Below are positions 1 through 8,808 of a DNA stretch of 64,000 nucleotides, in pieces (position 1 is the stretch's first letter; the number at the start of each line of letters is the position of its first letter). Made by a program: the position numbers and the translations under genes. The stretch covers positions 20,435 through 84,434 of the forward strand of contig CAKUUC010000008.1 of the NCBI GenBank assembly GCA_934692625.1. The letters are read 5' to 3'. The DNA comes from an uncultured Candidatus Melainabacteria bacterium (GTDB lineage Bacteria; Cyanobacteriota; Vampirovibrionia; Gastranaerophilales; Gastranaerophilaceae). The notes beneath the pieces were generated by a model. The model searched no databases. It saw nothing but the letters and a program-made list of their open reading frames with translations, and was not told the origin of the DNA.

Positions 1-806
1 TCGGTACAAGAGCGGAAATCAAGAACGTAAACAGTTTCTCTGCTTTGCAACGTGCTATTGAGTACGAAATCGACAGACAAATCGAAATCGTTGAAGAAGG
101 TGGCGAAGTTGTACAAGAAACAAGATTGTGGGATGACAATTCTCGTGAAACTCGTTCAATGAGAGGAAAAGAAGATGCTCACGATTACAGATACTTCCCA
201 GAACCTGATTTGATGCCACTTGAAATTTCAAGAGAATGGGTTCAACGTATTAAAGACAGCATGCCGGAATTGCCGGCTCAAAAACGTGCCAGATATCAAG
301 GTCTTGGACTTAGCGAATATGATGCTAACGTAATTGTTGAACAAATGGGACTTGCTTTGTTCTTTGATAAAGTTCTAGAACTTGGTGCTACTCCAAAAAT
401 TGCTGTAAACTTCATTATGGGTGAAATTTCAGCATATTTAAAAGAAGACCATATCGAAATTACTGATACAAAATTGACTCCTGAAAATTTGGCTGAATTG
501 ATTTCCTTGATTGAAAAAGGCACAATTTCTAATAATATCGGTAAACAAATTATTATTGAAATGTTGAAAGATGGAACTAAGGCTTCAGTTATCGTTGAAA
601 AGAAAGGTTTGAGCCAAATTACTGATGAAGGTGCAATTAAAGCAATTGTTCAAAAAGTAGTTGATGCAAATCCAAACCAAGTTGAAGCGTATAAAAACGG
701 TAAAACAAATCTTTTAGGTTTCTTTGTCGGTCAAGTTATGAAGGAAACAAAAGGTCGTGCTAATCCAAAAACAGTAAACGACTTATTGAAAGAAATTATT
801 GGTTAA
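1..806 (+). CDS. gatB: Aspartyl/glutamyl-tRNA amidotransferase subunit B (3' part)
   Basis: C-terminal part of GatB; the gene begins before the window and is read from base 3. GatABC amidates misacylated Glu-tRNA(Gln) or Asp-tRNA(Asn) in the cytoplasm. The visible part opens with the family's GTRAEIKN...ALQRAIEYEI segment, continues with the HDYRYFPEPDL motif of the kinase-like core, and ends with the helical YqeY-like tRNA-binding tail (ANPKTVNDLLKEII). Its partner gatC is not adjacent but sits at 14446-14727 on the other strand, so the gat genes are dispersed. A strong hairpin terminator follows at 825-850. Identification is secure; only the 5' end is missing. Confidence 0.95.
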   Translation, partial: GTRAEIKNVNSFSALQRAIEYEIDRQIEIVEEGGEVVQETRLWDDNSRETRSMRGKEDAHDYRYFPEPDLMPLEISREWVQRIKDSMPELPAQKRARYQGLGLSEYDANVIVEQMGLALFFDKVLELGATPKIAVNFIMGEISAYLKEDHIEITDTKLTPENLAELISLIEKGTISNNIGKQIIIEMLKDGTKASVIVEKKGLSQITDEGAIKAIVQKVVDANPNQVEAYKNGKTNLLGFFVGQVMKETKGRANPKTVNDLLKEIIG

Positions 807-824
807 TCAGTTTATAAAAAGTAG

Positions 825-850
825 GGCATAGATTTTCTATGCCTTATTTT
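825..850 (+). terminator. Intrinsic terminator after gatB
   Basis: An 8-bp perfect stem (GGCATAGA / TCTATGCC) with a 3-nt loop is followed by TTATTTT. It lies 18 bases past the gatB stop and before the SIS gene. Confidence 0.85.
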
Positions 851-869
851 CTCGGAAGGAATAGTTTTG

Positions 870-1937
870 ATGTTTAATTTATTTTCAAGAAGAAAAAAAT
901 GTTGTATGGAATCTGAAATTCTCGTGCAGTCAAAAATTTTGCAAGGTTTGATAGATGCATATGTTTCTGAAAACAATTGCATAAATATAGATGTTCCTGA
1001 AAATATTAACAGAATTATTCTTGTAGCGAGTGGCTCATCGTATCATTGTGCAAGATATGCTGCAGATATTTTGGGTTCAATTGCTAAAATCGAAGCCAGA
1101 GCGGTTTATTCGAGTGAATTTTTGTTAGAAGATACAATTGCACATAATGATGAACTTTTATATGTATTTATCACTCAATCTGGTGAAACTACTGATACAA
1201 ATAGTGCGTTAGAAAAGGCTAAAGAGTTTGGTGTCAAAACTTTATCAATAACAAATAAAGAGAATTCTACGATTTGGAATGCGTCTGATTACAAAATTGC
1301 TTGTCTTGCAGGTGAAGAAAGAAGTATTGCAGCTACAAAATCTTTTACTTCTCAGTTGATGTGCGTAACTCTTTTGGCATTAAAATTTGCACAAAATAAA
1401 GGTTTTGATGTTTACGCAATTGTTGAAGATGTCAAAACTATTCCACATTTTGTTGACGTTGCTTATTCAAAACGCCCACAGGTGAAAACTTTAGCAAGAT
1501 TCGTTTCGAAGTTCAAAAACGTGGTAATGACGGCAGATGGGCAAGCGTATGCTTTGGCAAAAGAGGCATCTTTAAAAATAAAAGAAACTTCATATTTAAA
1601 CGCAACTTCAGCCATTTTGGGTGAATATATGCACGGTCATGTTGCAGTCTTGAATACGAAAAAATCAGTTTTGTTTTATATTGCAAACAGTGATATCACA
1701 TATCCTGCGATTAAAAATTTGGAAAAAATTAAAAATAATTATAACCCGCCAATTTGCTTAATTGGCAATCGTACTAATCAGGTCAAATCTGCTTTTAATA
1801 TAAATGTTGAATGCGATAGCCCGTTGGTAAAAACTTTTGCACTTACTGTTCTTATTCAATTGTTGGCACTTGAAATAGCGCAAAAACTTCACCGCAATGT
1901 CGACAAACCTCATGGTTTGAATAAAGTTGTGAAATAA
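870..1937 (+). CDS. SIS-domain sugar-phosphate isomerase, GlmS C-terminal-like
   Basis: About 355 residues made of two SIS domains, as in the isomerase half of glucosamine-6-phosphate synthase. Visible motifs are ASGSSYHCARYAA (near residue 54), ITQSGETTDT, ERSIAATKSFTSQ, and the GlmS-type C-terminus NVDKPHGLNKVVK. The N-terminal glutamine amidotransferase domain of GlmS is absent, so it cannot draw ammonia from glutamine by itself. It may act as a GlmS-like or AgaS/FrlB-like deaminase or isomerase; the substrate cannot be told from sequence. The ATG at 870 is chosen over a TTG at 867 because GGAAGGA lies 9 bases upstream. No operon partner follows. Confidence 0.8.
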   Translation: MFNLFSRRKKCCMESEILVQSKILQGLIDAYVSENNCINIDVPENINRIILVASGSSYHCARYAADILGSIAKIEARAVYSSEFLLEDTIAHNDELLYVFITQSGETTDTNSALEKAKEFGVKTLSITNKENSTIWNASDYKIACLAGEERSIAATKSFTSQLMCVTLLALKFAQNKGFDVYAIVEDVKTIPHFVDVAYSKRPQVKTLARFVSKFKNVVMTADGQAYALAKEASLKIKETSYLNATSAILGEYMHGHVAVLNTKKSVLFYIANSDITYPAIKNLEKIKNNYNPPICLIGNRTNQVKSAFNINVECDSPLVKTFALTVLIQLLALEIAQKLHRNVDKPHGLNKVVK

Positions 1938-1952
1938 GGTTGAGTTTTATTT

Positions 1953-1969
1953 GTCAGGCAGTGCCTGAC
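1953..1969. repeat. REP-like hairpin element
   Basis: Perfect inverted repeat GTCAGGCA-g-TGCCTGAC followed by CTAC. Read on the minus strand it is GTAGGTCAGGCACTGCC, closely related to GTAGGTCGGCATTGC at 6409. A second small hairpin (CGAAATC-ttt-GATTTCG) and a C-run/G-run pair lie just after it at about 1983-2032. Both fill the gap between two convergent genes. Confidence 0.6.
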
Positions 1970-2067
1970 CTACATTTGAATTATGTTCCCCACTTGCGGG
2001 AGAACCGAAATCTTTGATTTCGAAGGGGGGGACAGCTTCTTGTAAAGCGAACTAACAAATCCGTTTC

Positions 2068-2763
2068 TTACTTCAACAATAAATAAATTACGAGTCCGAA
2101 GGCAATTAACGAGAAAATCTCTACAATAATCCAATAGAGTGAATGTTTTTTCTTTTTTGGAACTGATTTTATCGAGGATTGTTGTTTCGTTTGTTTTTTA
2201 GGTTTTGTAGTGTTTTTTGATTTCCCGTTTTTGGAAGTTTTTGTTGTTTTTGAGGTTGATTTTGTATTTTTTTTCTTAGCGTCATCTTCTGCTTTTTGGT
2301 ACTTTTGAGCAAGGTTTTTGTCTTTTTTGCCTGTTGCCAAAAGTTTAATGTCATAGTGAAGATTTAGAGTGTCTTTACTCCCTTTTTTATTGTAAACCGT
2401 ATAATTTATTGCAACTTCAAAGGCTCGTTGCAGACATTCAAGAGCGTTTGTTCCGCTTTGTTTAACGGTCGAGGAGTGGACGGATAAATTTCCGCATTTT
2501 TTCAGAAAATACAAATCGTCTATAAATTCTTTTTCCTGTTCGGAACCTTGAGAATTATCTTTCAGAGTTGCCAACATTTGGTCAAAAGTTTCTTCTGTCG
2601 TGCGTTTTTTACCGAGAACATTTTTGCAAACATTTTCGGCAAATCGTCTTGTTTGAGTTATACATTGCTCAAAATATTCATCACGATAGAGTTTTTCGGC
2701 ATCTGAAATTATATCGTATAAATTAACATCCGTATTTTTTAGAAAATCAAAATTTGTAGCCAT
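2068..2763 (-). CDS. DUF4145-type protein with C-terminal membrane anchor
   Basis: 231 residues in three parts. Residues 1-125 resemble the small helical DUF4145 domain known from the N-termini of type I restriction HsdR subunits (FDFLKNTDVNLYDIISDAEK..., then CLQRAFEVA). Residues 145-205 are a Lys/Thr/Ser-rich linker. Residues 212-230 form one hydrophobic helix (WIIVEIFSLIAFGLVIYLLL), so the domain would face the cytoplasm as a tail-anchored protein. No hsd genes are nearby. The start codon CAT on the plus strand is at 2761-2763. Function is unknown; the DUF4145 link is my recognition and is moderately certain. Confidence 0.7.
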   Translation of the reverse strand: MATNFDFLKNTDVNLYDIISDAEKLYRDEYFEQCITQTRRFAENVCKNVLGKKRTTEETFDQMLATLKDNSQGSEQEKEFIDDLYFLKKCGNLSVHSSTVKQSGTNALECLQRAFEVAINYTVYNKKGSKDTLNLHYDIKLLATGKKDKNLAQKYQKAEDDAKKKNTKSTSKTTKTSKNGKSKNTTKPKKQTKQQSSIKSVPKKKKHSLYWIIVEIFSLIAFGLVIYLLLK

Positions 2764-2878
2764 AGTTTAATTGTATCAAATAATAGTCACATGTCTATTT
2801 TTGAAAATATTTATCGACTTATATATTTGTTTATATTACAATGTTAGCGATGATTGTACTAAAAAAGGAGAGAAATCA

Positions 2879-4177
2879 ATGTTAACAAAAAATTCATCAG
2901 TAAAAACAAGTTTTTCAGGTGTTGATTTTTCAAAATATGCTTCAAAAACATCTGAATTTGTAAAAGAATTTGCATCAAGAGCAAATAAAGCCGGTAAATT
3001 TTTGAACTGGGTTAATTTGCCTCAAGAACAACTAAAAAGAGTTGACGAACTTTATTCTATGGTTGAAAAATTCAAGGCTCAAACAGGTGCTAAGAAATTG
3101 TGTGTTATGGGTATTGGCGGTTCAAAACATACAGTTGAACACATGTTGGGTATCAATGGTTTGAATGTTTGCCACGATGTAGTTGATTTTTATTCTGATG
3201 TTGATTCAATCAGTTTGGCTAGATTTATGCACAGACTTGGAGATATTACTTCTTCAAACTTCATGATTGCATCAAAATCTGGTTCTACTTTTGAAACAAA
3301 AGATGGATTTTTGAGAGTTCAACAAATGTTGATTGATGCTTATATGGCAAAAGGTCAATCAGAAGAAGAAGCTAAAAAATCAACAGCAAAACACTTTATT
3401 GCAGTAACTGACGCTAACAGTGAAAAAAGTGAATTAAGAAGAACTTCTATTGCTAACGGTTGGTTGGGCGATTTGTTCATTCATGATGATGTTGGCGGAA
3501 GATTTTCTGCATTTGATGATCACGCATTGTTCACTTTGGTTTGGGCTGGTATGCCAAAAGAAGATTTAATCACTTTATTAAATTCTGCTCAAGAAGTTTC
3601 TGCTCAATCTTTATCTGAAGATTTAGAAATCAATGATGCATTGAAAGAAGGTATTTTCTGGGCTGATGCAAAATTGAATGGTATTGAAGCTTCCGTTCAC
3701 CAATATATGGGTTCAATGTTTGAAAACACTGTATATTGGCATGCTCAAATGCAAAACGAATCAGTAAAAGATACATTGAAACAAGTTGCAAAAGTTCCTG
3801 ATGCTATGCACCACTCAGCAGAAGCACACTTCAACCCTGCAAATAAATTAGTTTTTGCATTGACTGTTCCTTCTGATAACGGTGTATGTTCAGAAAACTC
3901 AGCAAGTTATATTGATGCGTTGACAAAATCTTATGAGATTACCGGCGCATTCTTTAAAGAAGTTGTTGAAACTTCTAATATGGGCTTAACTCCTGCTGCT
4001 GCAGGTGCAATGACTCAATTGAGAGCATTTGCAACTGTTTACCAAGAAATCGTTGAAGCAGTTGTTTCAGGCAGAGAACTTCCGGAAGTTTTGGACAGTG
4101 TTCTTCAACCACACGTTGAATTTTACAAGAAAAATTTAAAAGGTGGAGTTGTAGTTCCTGGTAGAATTTCAAAATAG
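2879..4177 (+). CDS. Divergent glucose-6-phosphate isomerase paralogue
   Basis: 432 residues, shorter than usual GPI. It keeps the GPI/SIS core motifs GIGGSKHTVEHM, ASKSGSTFETKDGF and HDDVGGRFSAFDD, which bind the sugar phosphate. It lacks the NQPGVEQAK signature carrying the catalytic lysine and the DQHSQIQL segment, both present in the second GPI at 32583-33986. It may be a GPI with altered chemistry or another SIS isomerase. The ATG at 2879 is used because AAAAAAGGAG precedes it; an upstream in-frame extension to 2771 has no site. The N-terminus contains SFSG (residues 11-14), like several small unknown proteins here. Confidence 0.8.
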   Translation: MLTKNSSVKTSFSGVDFSKYASKTSEFVKEFASRANKAGKFLNWVNLPQEQLKRVDELYSMVEKFKAQTGAKKLCVMGIGGSKHTVEHMLGINGLNVCHDVVDFYSDVDSISLARFMHRLGDITSSNFMIASKSGSTFETKDGFLRVQQMLIDAYMAKGQSEEEAKKSTAKHFIAVTDANSEKSELRRTSIANGWLGDLFIHDDVGGRFSAFDDHALFTLVWAGMPKEDLITLLNSAQEVSAQSLSEDLEINDALKEGIFWADAKLNGIEASVHQYMGSMFENTVYWHAQMQNESVKDTLKQVAKVPDAMHHSAEAHFNPANKLVFALTVPSDNGVCSENSASYIDALTKSYEITGAFFKEVVETSNMGLTPAAAGAMTQLRAFATVYQEIVEAVVSGRELPEVLDSVLQPHVEFYKKNLKGGVVVPGRISK

Positions 4178-4202
4178 TAATTCTGTCAAAAGTTTATTTA
4201 AG

Positions 4203-4248
4203 AAAGAGAAAGTTTGATATTAAAAATCGGGCTTTCTCTTTTTTATTT
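4203..4248 (+). terminator. Intrinsic terminator after the GPI paralogue
   Basis: A 10-bp stem, AAAGAGAAAG with CTTTCTCTTT, a loop of about 19 bases, and a run of T directly after. Confidence 0.75.
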
Positions 4249-4337
4249 TAGACTTAAAAACTGGCTATTTTAGTTAAGACTTGCTTTTTTTACTCTATGA
4301 TATTATAATTATCCTAGTAAAAGAGGATAGATTAAGG

Positions 4338-5681
4338 ATGAGTGACCCAAGTCCCGGAATTATAATTTCTAATTGGATAATTGTTTTTATATTGTTATTA
4401 GTTAATGCGTTCTTTGTATCTGCAGAATTTGCGATTGTTCGATCAAGAAAGGTTAAAATCGAGCAACTTACAAAAGACGGTAATGTTGAAGCAAAACTTG
4501 CGTTGAAAGCGTTAGAAGATATGAATTTCTTCATTGCTGCAGTACAAGTTGGTGTAACTATTGCAAGTATTGGTATTGGTTGGTTTGGATCTCCGACCAT
4601 TGAAATGATGTTGAAGCCGTTGATGGCTTATTTCCCATCAATGCATGTTTATTTGGCGCCAATTACTGCTGTTGTTGCCTTCTTGGTAATTACATTTTTA
4701 CATGTTGTTATCGGAGAACAAGTTCCAAAATGTATCGCATTGCAATATCCTGAAAAAATCTCATTGTATGTTGCAAAACCGATGAATTTGTTTATGACTA
4801 TTTCAAAACCGTTTGTATGGATTTTGAATGTGTCTTGTAATGGAATTTTGCGTTTGTTGAGAGTTCCATCAAATAATACAAGAGTTGTTCATACAATCGA
4901 AGATTTGGACTTGTTGGTTGATACAAGTTATGATGAAGGTGTTTTGAACGAAACAGAAAAAGATATGCTTCATAACATGTTCAACTTTTCGGATTTGACT
5001 GCTCGTGAAGTTATGATTCCACGAACTGATATGGTTTGTGTTCCTATCGATATGCCGATGGAAGAGTTGAATAAACTGGCAAAAGAAAACCAATATACTC
5101 GTTATCCTGTTTATGATGGCGATATTGATCATATAACAGGGCTAATTCACGTAAAAGATTTATATTCTCTTGCTATTGAGGATAAAACTTGTCCAATCAA
5201 GTCTTTGCAAAGAAAAATTTTGTTAGTTCCTGAAACGATAACTCTTGACAATTTGGTTCGTGAATTTAAGAAAAATAAAGGTCAAATGGCTGTCGTTGTC
5301 GATGAGTTTGGCGGAACTTCCGGTATCATTACATTGGAAGATGTTTTTGAAGAAATCTTCGGGGATGTTCAAGATGAATTTGATGAGGAAGCGGAAATAA
5401 ATATCACAGAAATCAAACCTAATCATTTCTTGGTAAACGGAATGATGAGATTAGATGAACTTGCTGAGTATTTTGATATTCCGGAAGACAGATTCAAGAC
5501 TGAAGACGTTGATACAGTTGCCGGTTTTGTAGTAAAAGAACTTGGTCGTTTGGCGGTTGTTGATGATTTTGTCAAATATGATGAATTTACTTTTACTGTA
5601 AAAGAACTCGATGGCGTTAGAATTACAAAGCTTTTGGTTGTTCATGACAAACCGCAAGATGGTGAACCTATAGAAGAGTAA
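4338..5681 (+). CDS. CNNM/HlyC-CorC family transmembrane CBS protein
   Basis: 447 residues in the family's standard order: a DUF21/CNNM membrane domain (residues about 8-190, three to four helices, with the IGEQVPKCIALQYP motif), a CBS pair (about 205-335, with REVMIPRTDMV and the second CBS ending VVDEFGGTSGIITLEDVFEEI), and a C-terminal CorC/HlyC domain (about 350-440, HFLVNGMMRLDEL). Members are linked to magnesium or other cation transport; the older name 'hemolysin C' is misleading. The ATG at 4338 is preferred over the upstream in-frame codon at 4281, which lies in the promoter (TATTATAAT near 4310). AAAAGAGGA precedes the start. Monocistronic. Confidence 0.9.
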   Translation: MSDPSPGIIISNWIIVFILLLVNAFFVSAEFAIVRSRKVKIEQLTKDGNVEAKLALKALEDMNFFIAAVQVGVTIASIGIGWFGSPTIEMMLKPLMAYFPSMHVYLAPITAVVAFLVITFLHVVIGEQVPKCIALQYPEKISLYVAKPMNLFMTISKPFVWILNVSCNGILRLLRVPSNNTRVVHTIEDLDLLVDTSYDEGVLNETEKDMLHNMFNFSDLTAREVMIPRTDMVCVPIDMPMEELNKLAKENQYTRYPVYDGDIDHITGLIHVKDLYSLAIEDKTCPIKSLQRKILLVPETITLDNLVREFKKNKGQMAVVVDEFGGTSGIITLEDVFEEIFGDVQDEFDEEAEINITEIKPNHFLVNGMMRLDELAEYFDIPEDRFKTEDVDTVAGFVVKELGRLAVVDDFVKYDEFTFTVKELDGVRITKLLVVHDKPQDGEPIEE

Positions 5682-5700
5682 TTTTCATACAAATATTGGG

Positions 5701-5735
5701 TTTACTTTTTTTTAACTGTCGTTATTATAGTAAGT
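5701..5735 (+). promoter_or_regulatory. Promoter giving a leaderless transcript
   Basis: TTTACT at 5701, 16-bp spacer, TATTAT at 5723-5728, then only 7 bases to the ATG at 5736. No ribosome-binding site is present, so the message probably begins at or next to the start codon. Confidence 0.6.
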
Positions 5736-6308
5736 ATGAAGAAAGTTTTATTATTACTGTTTTTAATTTTGATTGGAATAAATGTCAGTTATAGTGCGGA
5801 CGTTGATGTTGATGTGTCTGACGACTTGTGGGATAATTGGAATTCTGACCAACAAATGTATGGACAAGACAAAAGTGTTTCCGATGAAGATTTTGAAAAG
5901 ACCGTAAAACAACTTGAAGATAAAAAGAATAAACGAATAAGAAAGAAAACTGTACCAAAAGGTGAAGAATTCCATCAAAGTAACGAAACCGAGGTAATAT
6001 CAGAACAAGCGAACAAGGATAGTTTGCCGGTTGTGTGTATTCCTGCTGAAATTCAGTTGGAAGACGGAATTTTACCTATCGGTCATTATCAAGTTAAAGG
6101 CATTAAAGAAGAAGATGGGACAGTTAGTTTAGAATTGTATCAGGCTCATTATGTTATGGCAAAATTTCCTGCCGTTGAAACGAATGATGACTTTGGTGCT
6201 GAAACGATTTCTTTTGCAAAATGGGAACCTGTTGGTGATGACAGTATAAAAATAATTTTTGGTTCTGTTGATTTTAATGCTTATACCGTTGTGAATTTGA
6301 AAAAGTAA
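5736..6308 (+). CDS. Secreted protein of unknown function
   Basis: 190 residues. A clear signal peptide (KK, then LLLLFLILIGINV, cleavage likely after SYSA) leads into an acidic segment with DVDVDVSDDLWDNW, a charged Lys/Glu-rich helix (residues 45-75) and a beta-rich C-terminal part (PVVCIPAEIQLEDGILPIGH... to NAYTVVNLKK). I do not recognise the family. It is probably periplasmic or surface-associated. No lipobox is present. It is preceded by a leaderless-type promoter and followed by the repeat-bearing gap 6309-6661. Confidence 0.75.
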   Translation: MKKVLLLLFLILIGINVSYSADVDVDVSDDLWDNWNSDQQMYGQDKSVSDEDFEKTVKQLEDKKNKRIRKKTVPKGEEFHQSNETEVISEQANKDSLPVVCIPAEIQLEDGILPIGHYQVKGIKEEDGTVSLELYQAHYVMAKFPAVETNDDFGAETISFAKWEPVGDDSIKIIFGSVDFNAYTVVNLKK

Positions 6309-6408
6309 GGTGTATTTAACGGACAAAATCTTTGCTAAAATGTTGGTTGGATATAGTTGTCCGACGTATTGAAATACAGTCGCAGTCTGTTATACTACCA
6401 CTTGAAAA

Positions 6409-6432
6409 GTAGGTCGGCATTGCTATGTCGAC
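6409..6432. repeat. REP-like hairpin element
   Basis: GTAGGTCGGCAT-tgct-ATGTCGAC forms an 8-bp hairpin (one G-T pair). Its left side matches the minus-strand reading of the element at 1953 (GTAGGTC, GGCA, TGC). Confidence 0.55.
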
Positions 6433-6452
6433 AGCGTTATTTTTTATCCCAG

Positions 6453-6517
6453 ATTCTGAATAACAAGAAAATTTATTTGCTCATTGCCTTCGCAAAAATT
6501 TTCTAAGTTTTCAGAAT
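6453..6517. repeat. Long interrupted inverted repeat
   Basis: Nested arms pair in order: ATTCTGAA with TTCAGAAT, AGAAAATTT with AAATTTTCT, and TTGC with GCAA, closing on a short loop. Read on the minus strand it begins GTCATTCTGA, similar to repeat hairpins seen in many low-GC genomes. A T-run follows at 6520, so it could also terminate transcription from 5736. With the element at 6409 and the promoter at 6601, it accounts for most of the 353-base non-coding stretch 6309-6661. Confidence 0.6.
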
Positions 6518-6565
6518 GACTTTTTAGGCTCTTTAAAATGTCAGTAATATTTTCTCCTCTTTTGT

Positions 6566-6584
6566 AATGTTACAAAATGTTACA
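6566..6584 (+). promoter_or_regulatory. Paired AATGTTACA boxes
   Basis: Two copies of AATGTTACA begin at 6566 and 6576, exactly 10 bases apart, upstream of the FlgL-like gene. Similar pairs occur before gap (9796, 9826) and before 14920 (14816, 14826). Looks like a phased regulator site; the regulator is unknown. Confidence 0.4.
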
Positions 6585-6600
6585 TAATGGGTCGAAATAT

Positions 6601-6628
6601 TAAAGAATTTGAGTGTGTATGCCGATTA
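6601..6628 (+). promoter_or_regulatory. Sigma-28-like promoter
   Basis: TAAA at 6601 and GCCGATTA at 6621, separated by 16 bases, resemble the flagellar sigma-28 consensus TAAA-N15-GCCGATAA. Transcription would start near 6635, leaving a short leader with GAAAGGA before the ATG at 6662. Confidence 0.5.
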
Positions 6629-6661
6629 TAAAGATAAGCAATTTTGAAAGGATACGAAAAA

Positions 6662-8797
6662 ATGGGATTGGCGGCTTCACAAGCAAGATTTTTATGTATA
6701 ACAGCGCGAAAAATGAATTGTGAATACAAATCAACAGATTTGGCTCAACAAAAGCTTGAGATTACAAATCAGTTGGCTGACATTTCTAATACGTATTCAA
6801 ATGCTTTAAATTCAACAAAATTAGTTTGGGATAATGATTCTGTTGCAACTGCAAGCACTCTAAACTATGGTTTGTTAATGAGTCCGTCTGCAGCAAATGA
6901 TTACAACCCTTATATGTTATCAACTACCACAGGCGCAATTGTATTGACTTCTGAATATGCTGCGGCTGCAAAAGCGGCTGGTATTTCAAAAACTGGTGGT
7001 TTTGGTTCTCAAGATTCTCGAGATAAATTCATTTCGGCTTTGGCTTATTCCGGCAAGATTACAGAAGATACTGCAAATTCTGTTGCGCAAAATTTGTACA
7101 AAGTTGAAAAAGACGAAAACGGTAATTTACAATTTACTGGTAAAATTTCTAAACCTGCCGGAGTAACAAGCGGTATTGTGTGGAATCCGTTGGCTGGTAT
7201 GGGCGGAGTTCCAAAAGAAAAATATGCTGCTGATGATTTTACAATGACTCAATTATGTATGAGTGATATCGGTAAAACTAAAATCGATTGGGCTCAAGCA
7301 CTAGCCGGTATTGGGCAAATAACAGAACAAGAATATGATGCGCAAATTGATAAGTTTACTTCTTTAATCAAGTCTGCAAATCGTCATGAAATAACAAAAG
7401 AAGTTCTTGGTCAATTGAATAGTGATTATGCAACAGAAGAAAGCAAGAACGGTAATTCTAGTGCTTCGCCTGCTTATGATGCGGCAAAGGCTGCTAGGTA
7501 TAAAGAAGTTGCAGAACTCGCAAAATACATCAATAACACTGACGAAGAAGGCTATGTCATTAATGACGAAGGTGTAAGACTTCAATTGAGCGGTCAAGAT
7601 GTAAAACAAAATGATGCTTATGTTGCTATTTCAAAACAACTTGCCGCAGATAAAGATGCTTACAAAGAAAAGTACGAAAAAAGTACTGATAAAGTTTCTA
7701 TCAACGGTGTTGGAACAGTTAACGGTAAAACGGTTGGTATTAATACTGAGAAAACAAACTTAAAAGATTCACAGGATTACGATGGTAAAACTGCAGATAA
7801 AAGTTTGTTTATTTTAAGTAGCGGTATTGTTCAAACGGGTGATGCTGTTTCTGAAATTGATATTGCAGATATTTTAACCGGTAATATTACGATTATCGGT
7901 GGAAGCAATAGTCTTCCGCTTCTAGGTACTCATAGCGATTTTACAGAAGCAGAATTTAAAGAAATTACTCAAAAAATCTTTAATAATATCGTTAAACAAT
8001 TTGGCTATGTAGATGGTTCTACTGTTTCTGGTGTTGGCTTGAACGTAGATGATACTTCTGCTAAGGCTTTATCATTTGCTTACAATATGGTTCAAAAACA
8101 ATTCTTCAAAAGTAAATCTGAAAATACAGGCGGCAATGCTGATCAAAAATCTATGATTGATAACGCTGCTTATGTAAACTCTGAAAAATACAATTCAGTT
8201 GGAACAAACAGAGACAACACAAACTATGCGGTAAGTTTGAGTAATATGTTATCTGCATTCTTGACATACTATGATAACGGTTTGAATGGTGTTGATTCAA
8301 ACTATGTTGTCGGTGCAAGTGTTGATACTTCAGAATATGTAACAGAAGATGCAAGTTATGTTTACTTAGGTAAACTTGATGATGAAAATTACTCAATGAG
8401 TGAAAAAGTTGCTGATTTTTACGATATCATTTATAATAACATTATTGAACACGGTTGGAGAGAAGATGATTCGTTAGAAGATAGCGAATATATGGAACAA
8501 TGCATCAAAAACGGTACATATTCAATGGTTTCATTGAACAATTTGGATGGATATTATTATCAAACAAGATACAATGAAACAGGTTATATGACCGAGGTTA
8601 CTGATGATGATGCTGTTGCCAGAGCGGAAGCAGAATTTACTGCGAAAAAAGCAGAATTGACCTATAAAGAAGATAAAATAGATATTCAAACAAAACAGTT
8701 GGATGCAGAAATTTCTTCATTGTCAACTGAATACGAAACAGTAAAACAATTGATATCTAAGAGTATTGAAAAAACATTCTCAATGTTTTCTAACTAA
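6662..8797 (+). CDS. Large flagellin/FlgL-like protein
   Basis: 711 residues. The N-terminus, MGLAASQARFLCITARK then a Gln/Leu-rich helix (LAQQKLEITNQLADISNTYSNAL), and the C-terminal coiled coil (from about residue 655, ending IEKTFSMFSN) resemble the terminal helices of axial flagellar proteins, with a long variable middle. There is no signal peptide, as expected for proteins exported by a flagellar or related type III path. I associate this N-terminus with Gastranaerophilales genomes, where such proteins are usually annotated as hypothetical. The ATG at 6662 has GAAAGGA upstream; a TTG at 6644 would lie before that site. A sigma-28-like promoter precedes it. Exact role unknown. Confidence 0.65.
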   Translation: MGLAASQARFLCITARKMNCEYKSTDLAQQKLEITNQLADISNTYSNALNSTKLVWDNDSVATASTLNYGLLMSPSAANDYNPYMLSTTTGAIVLTSEYAAAAKAAGISKTGGFGSQDSRDKFISALAYSGKITEDTANSVAQNLYKVEKDENGNLQFTGKISKPAGVTSGIVWNPLAGMGGVPKEKYAADDFTMTQLCMSDIGKTKIDWAQALAGIGQITEQEYDAQIDKFTSLIKSANRHEITKEVLGQLNSDYATEESKNGNSSASPAYDAAKAARYKEVAELAKYINNTDEEGYVINDEGVRLQLSGQDVKQNDAYVAISKQLAADKDAYKEKYEKSTDKVSINGVGTVNGKTVGINTEKTNLKDSQDYDGKTADKSLFILSSGIVQTGDAVSEIDIADILTGNITIIGGSNSLPLLGTHSDFTEAEFKEITQKIFNNIVKQFGYVDGSTVSGVGLNVDDTSAKALSFAYNMVQKQFFKSKSENTGGNADQKSMIDNAAYVNSEKYNSVGTNRDNTNYAVSLSNMLSAFLTYYDNGLNGVDSNYVVGASVDTSEYVTEDASYVYLGKLDDENYSMSEKVADFYDIIYNNIIEHGWREDDSLEDSEYMEQCIKNGTYSMVSLNNLDGYYYQTRYNETGYMTEVTDDDAVARAEAEFTAKKAELTYKEDKIDIQTKQLDAEISSLSTEYETVKQLISKSIEKTFSMFSN

Positions 8798-8808
8798 TAA
8801 ATAAATTG

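Noticed and set aside
870..1937. Full GlmS
   Set aside because: The glutaminase domain with the N-terminal catalytic Cys is absent, and no coding remnant of it lies upstream before the gatB terminator.
2068..2763. Type I restriction remnant
   Set aside because: The protein is complete with its own start and membrane anchor; no helicase, methylase or specificity gene is near.
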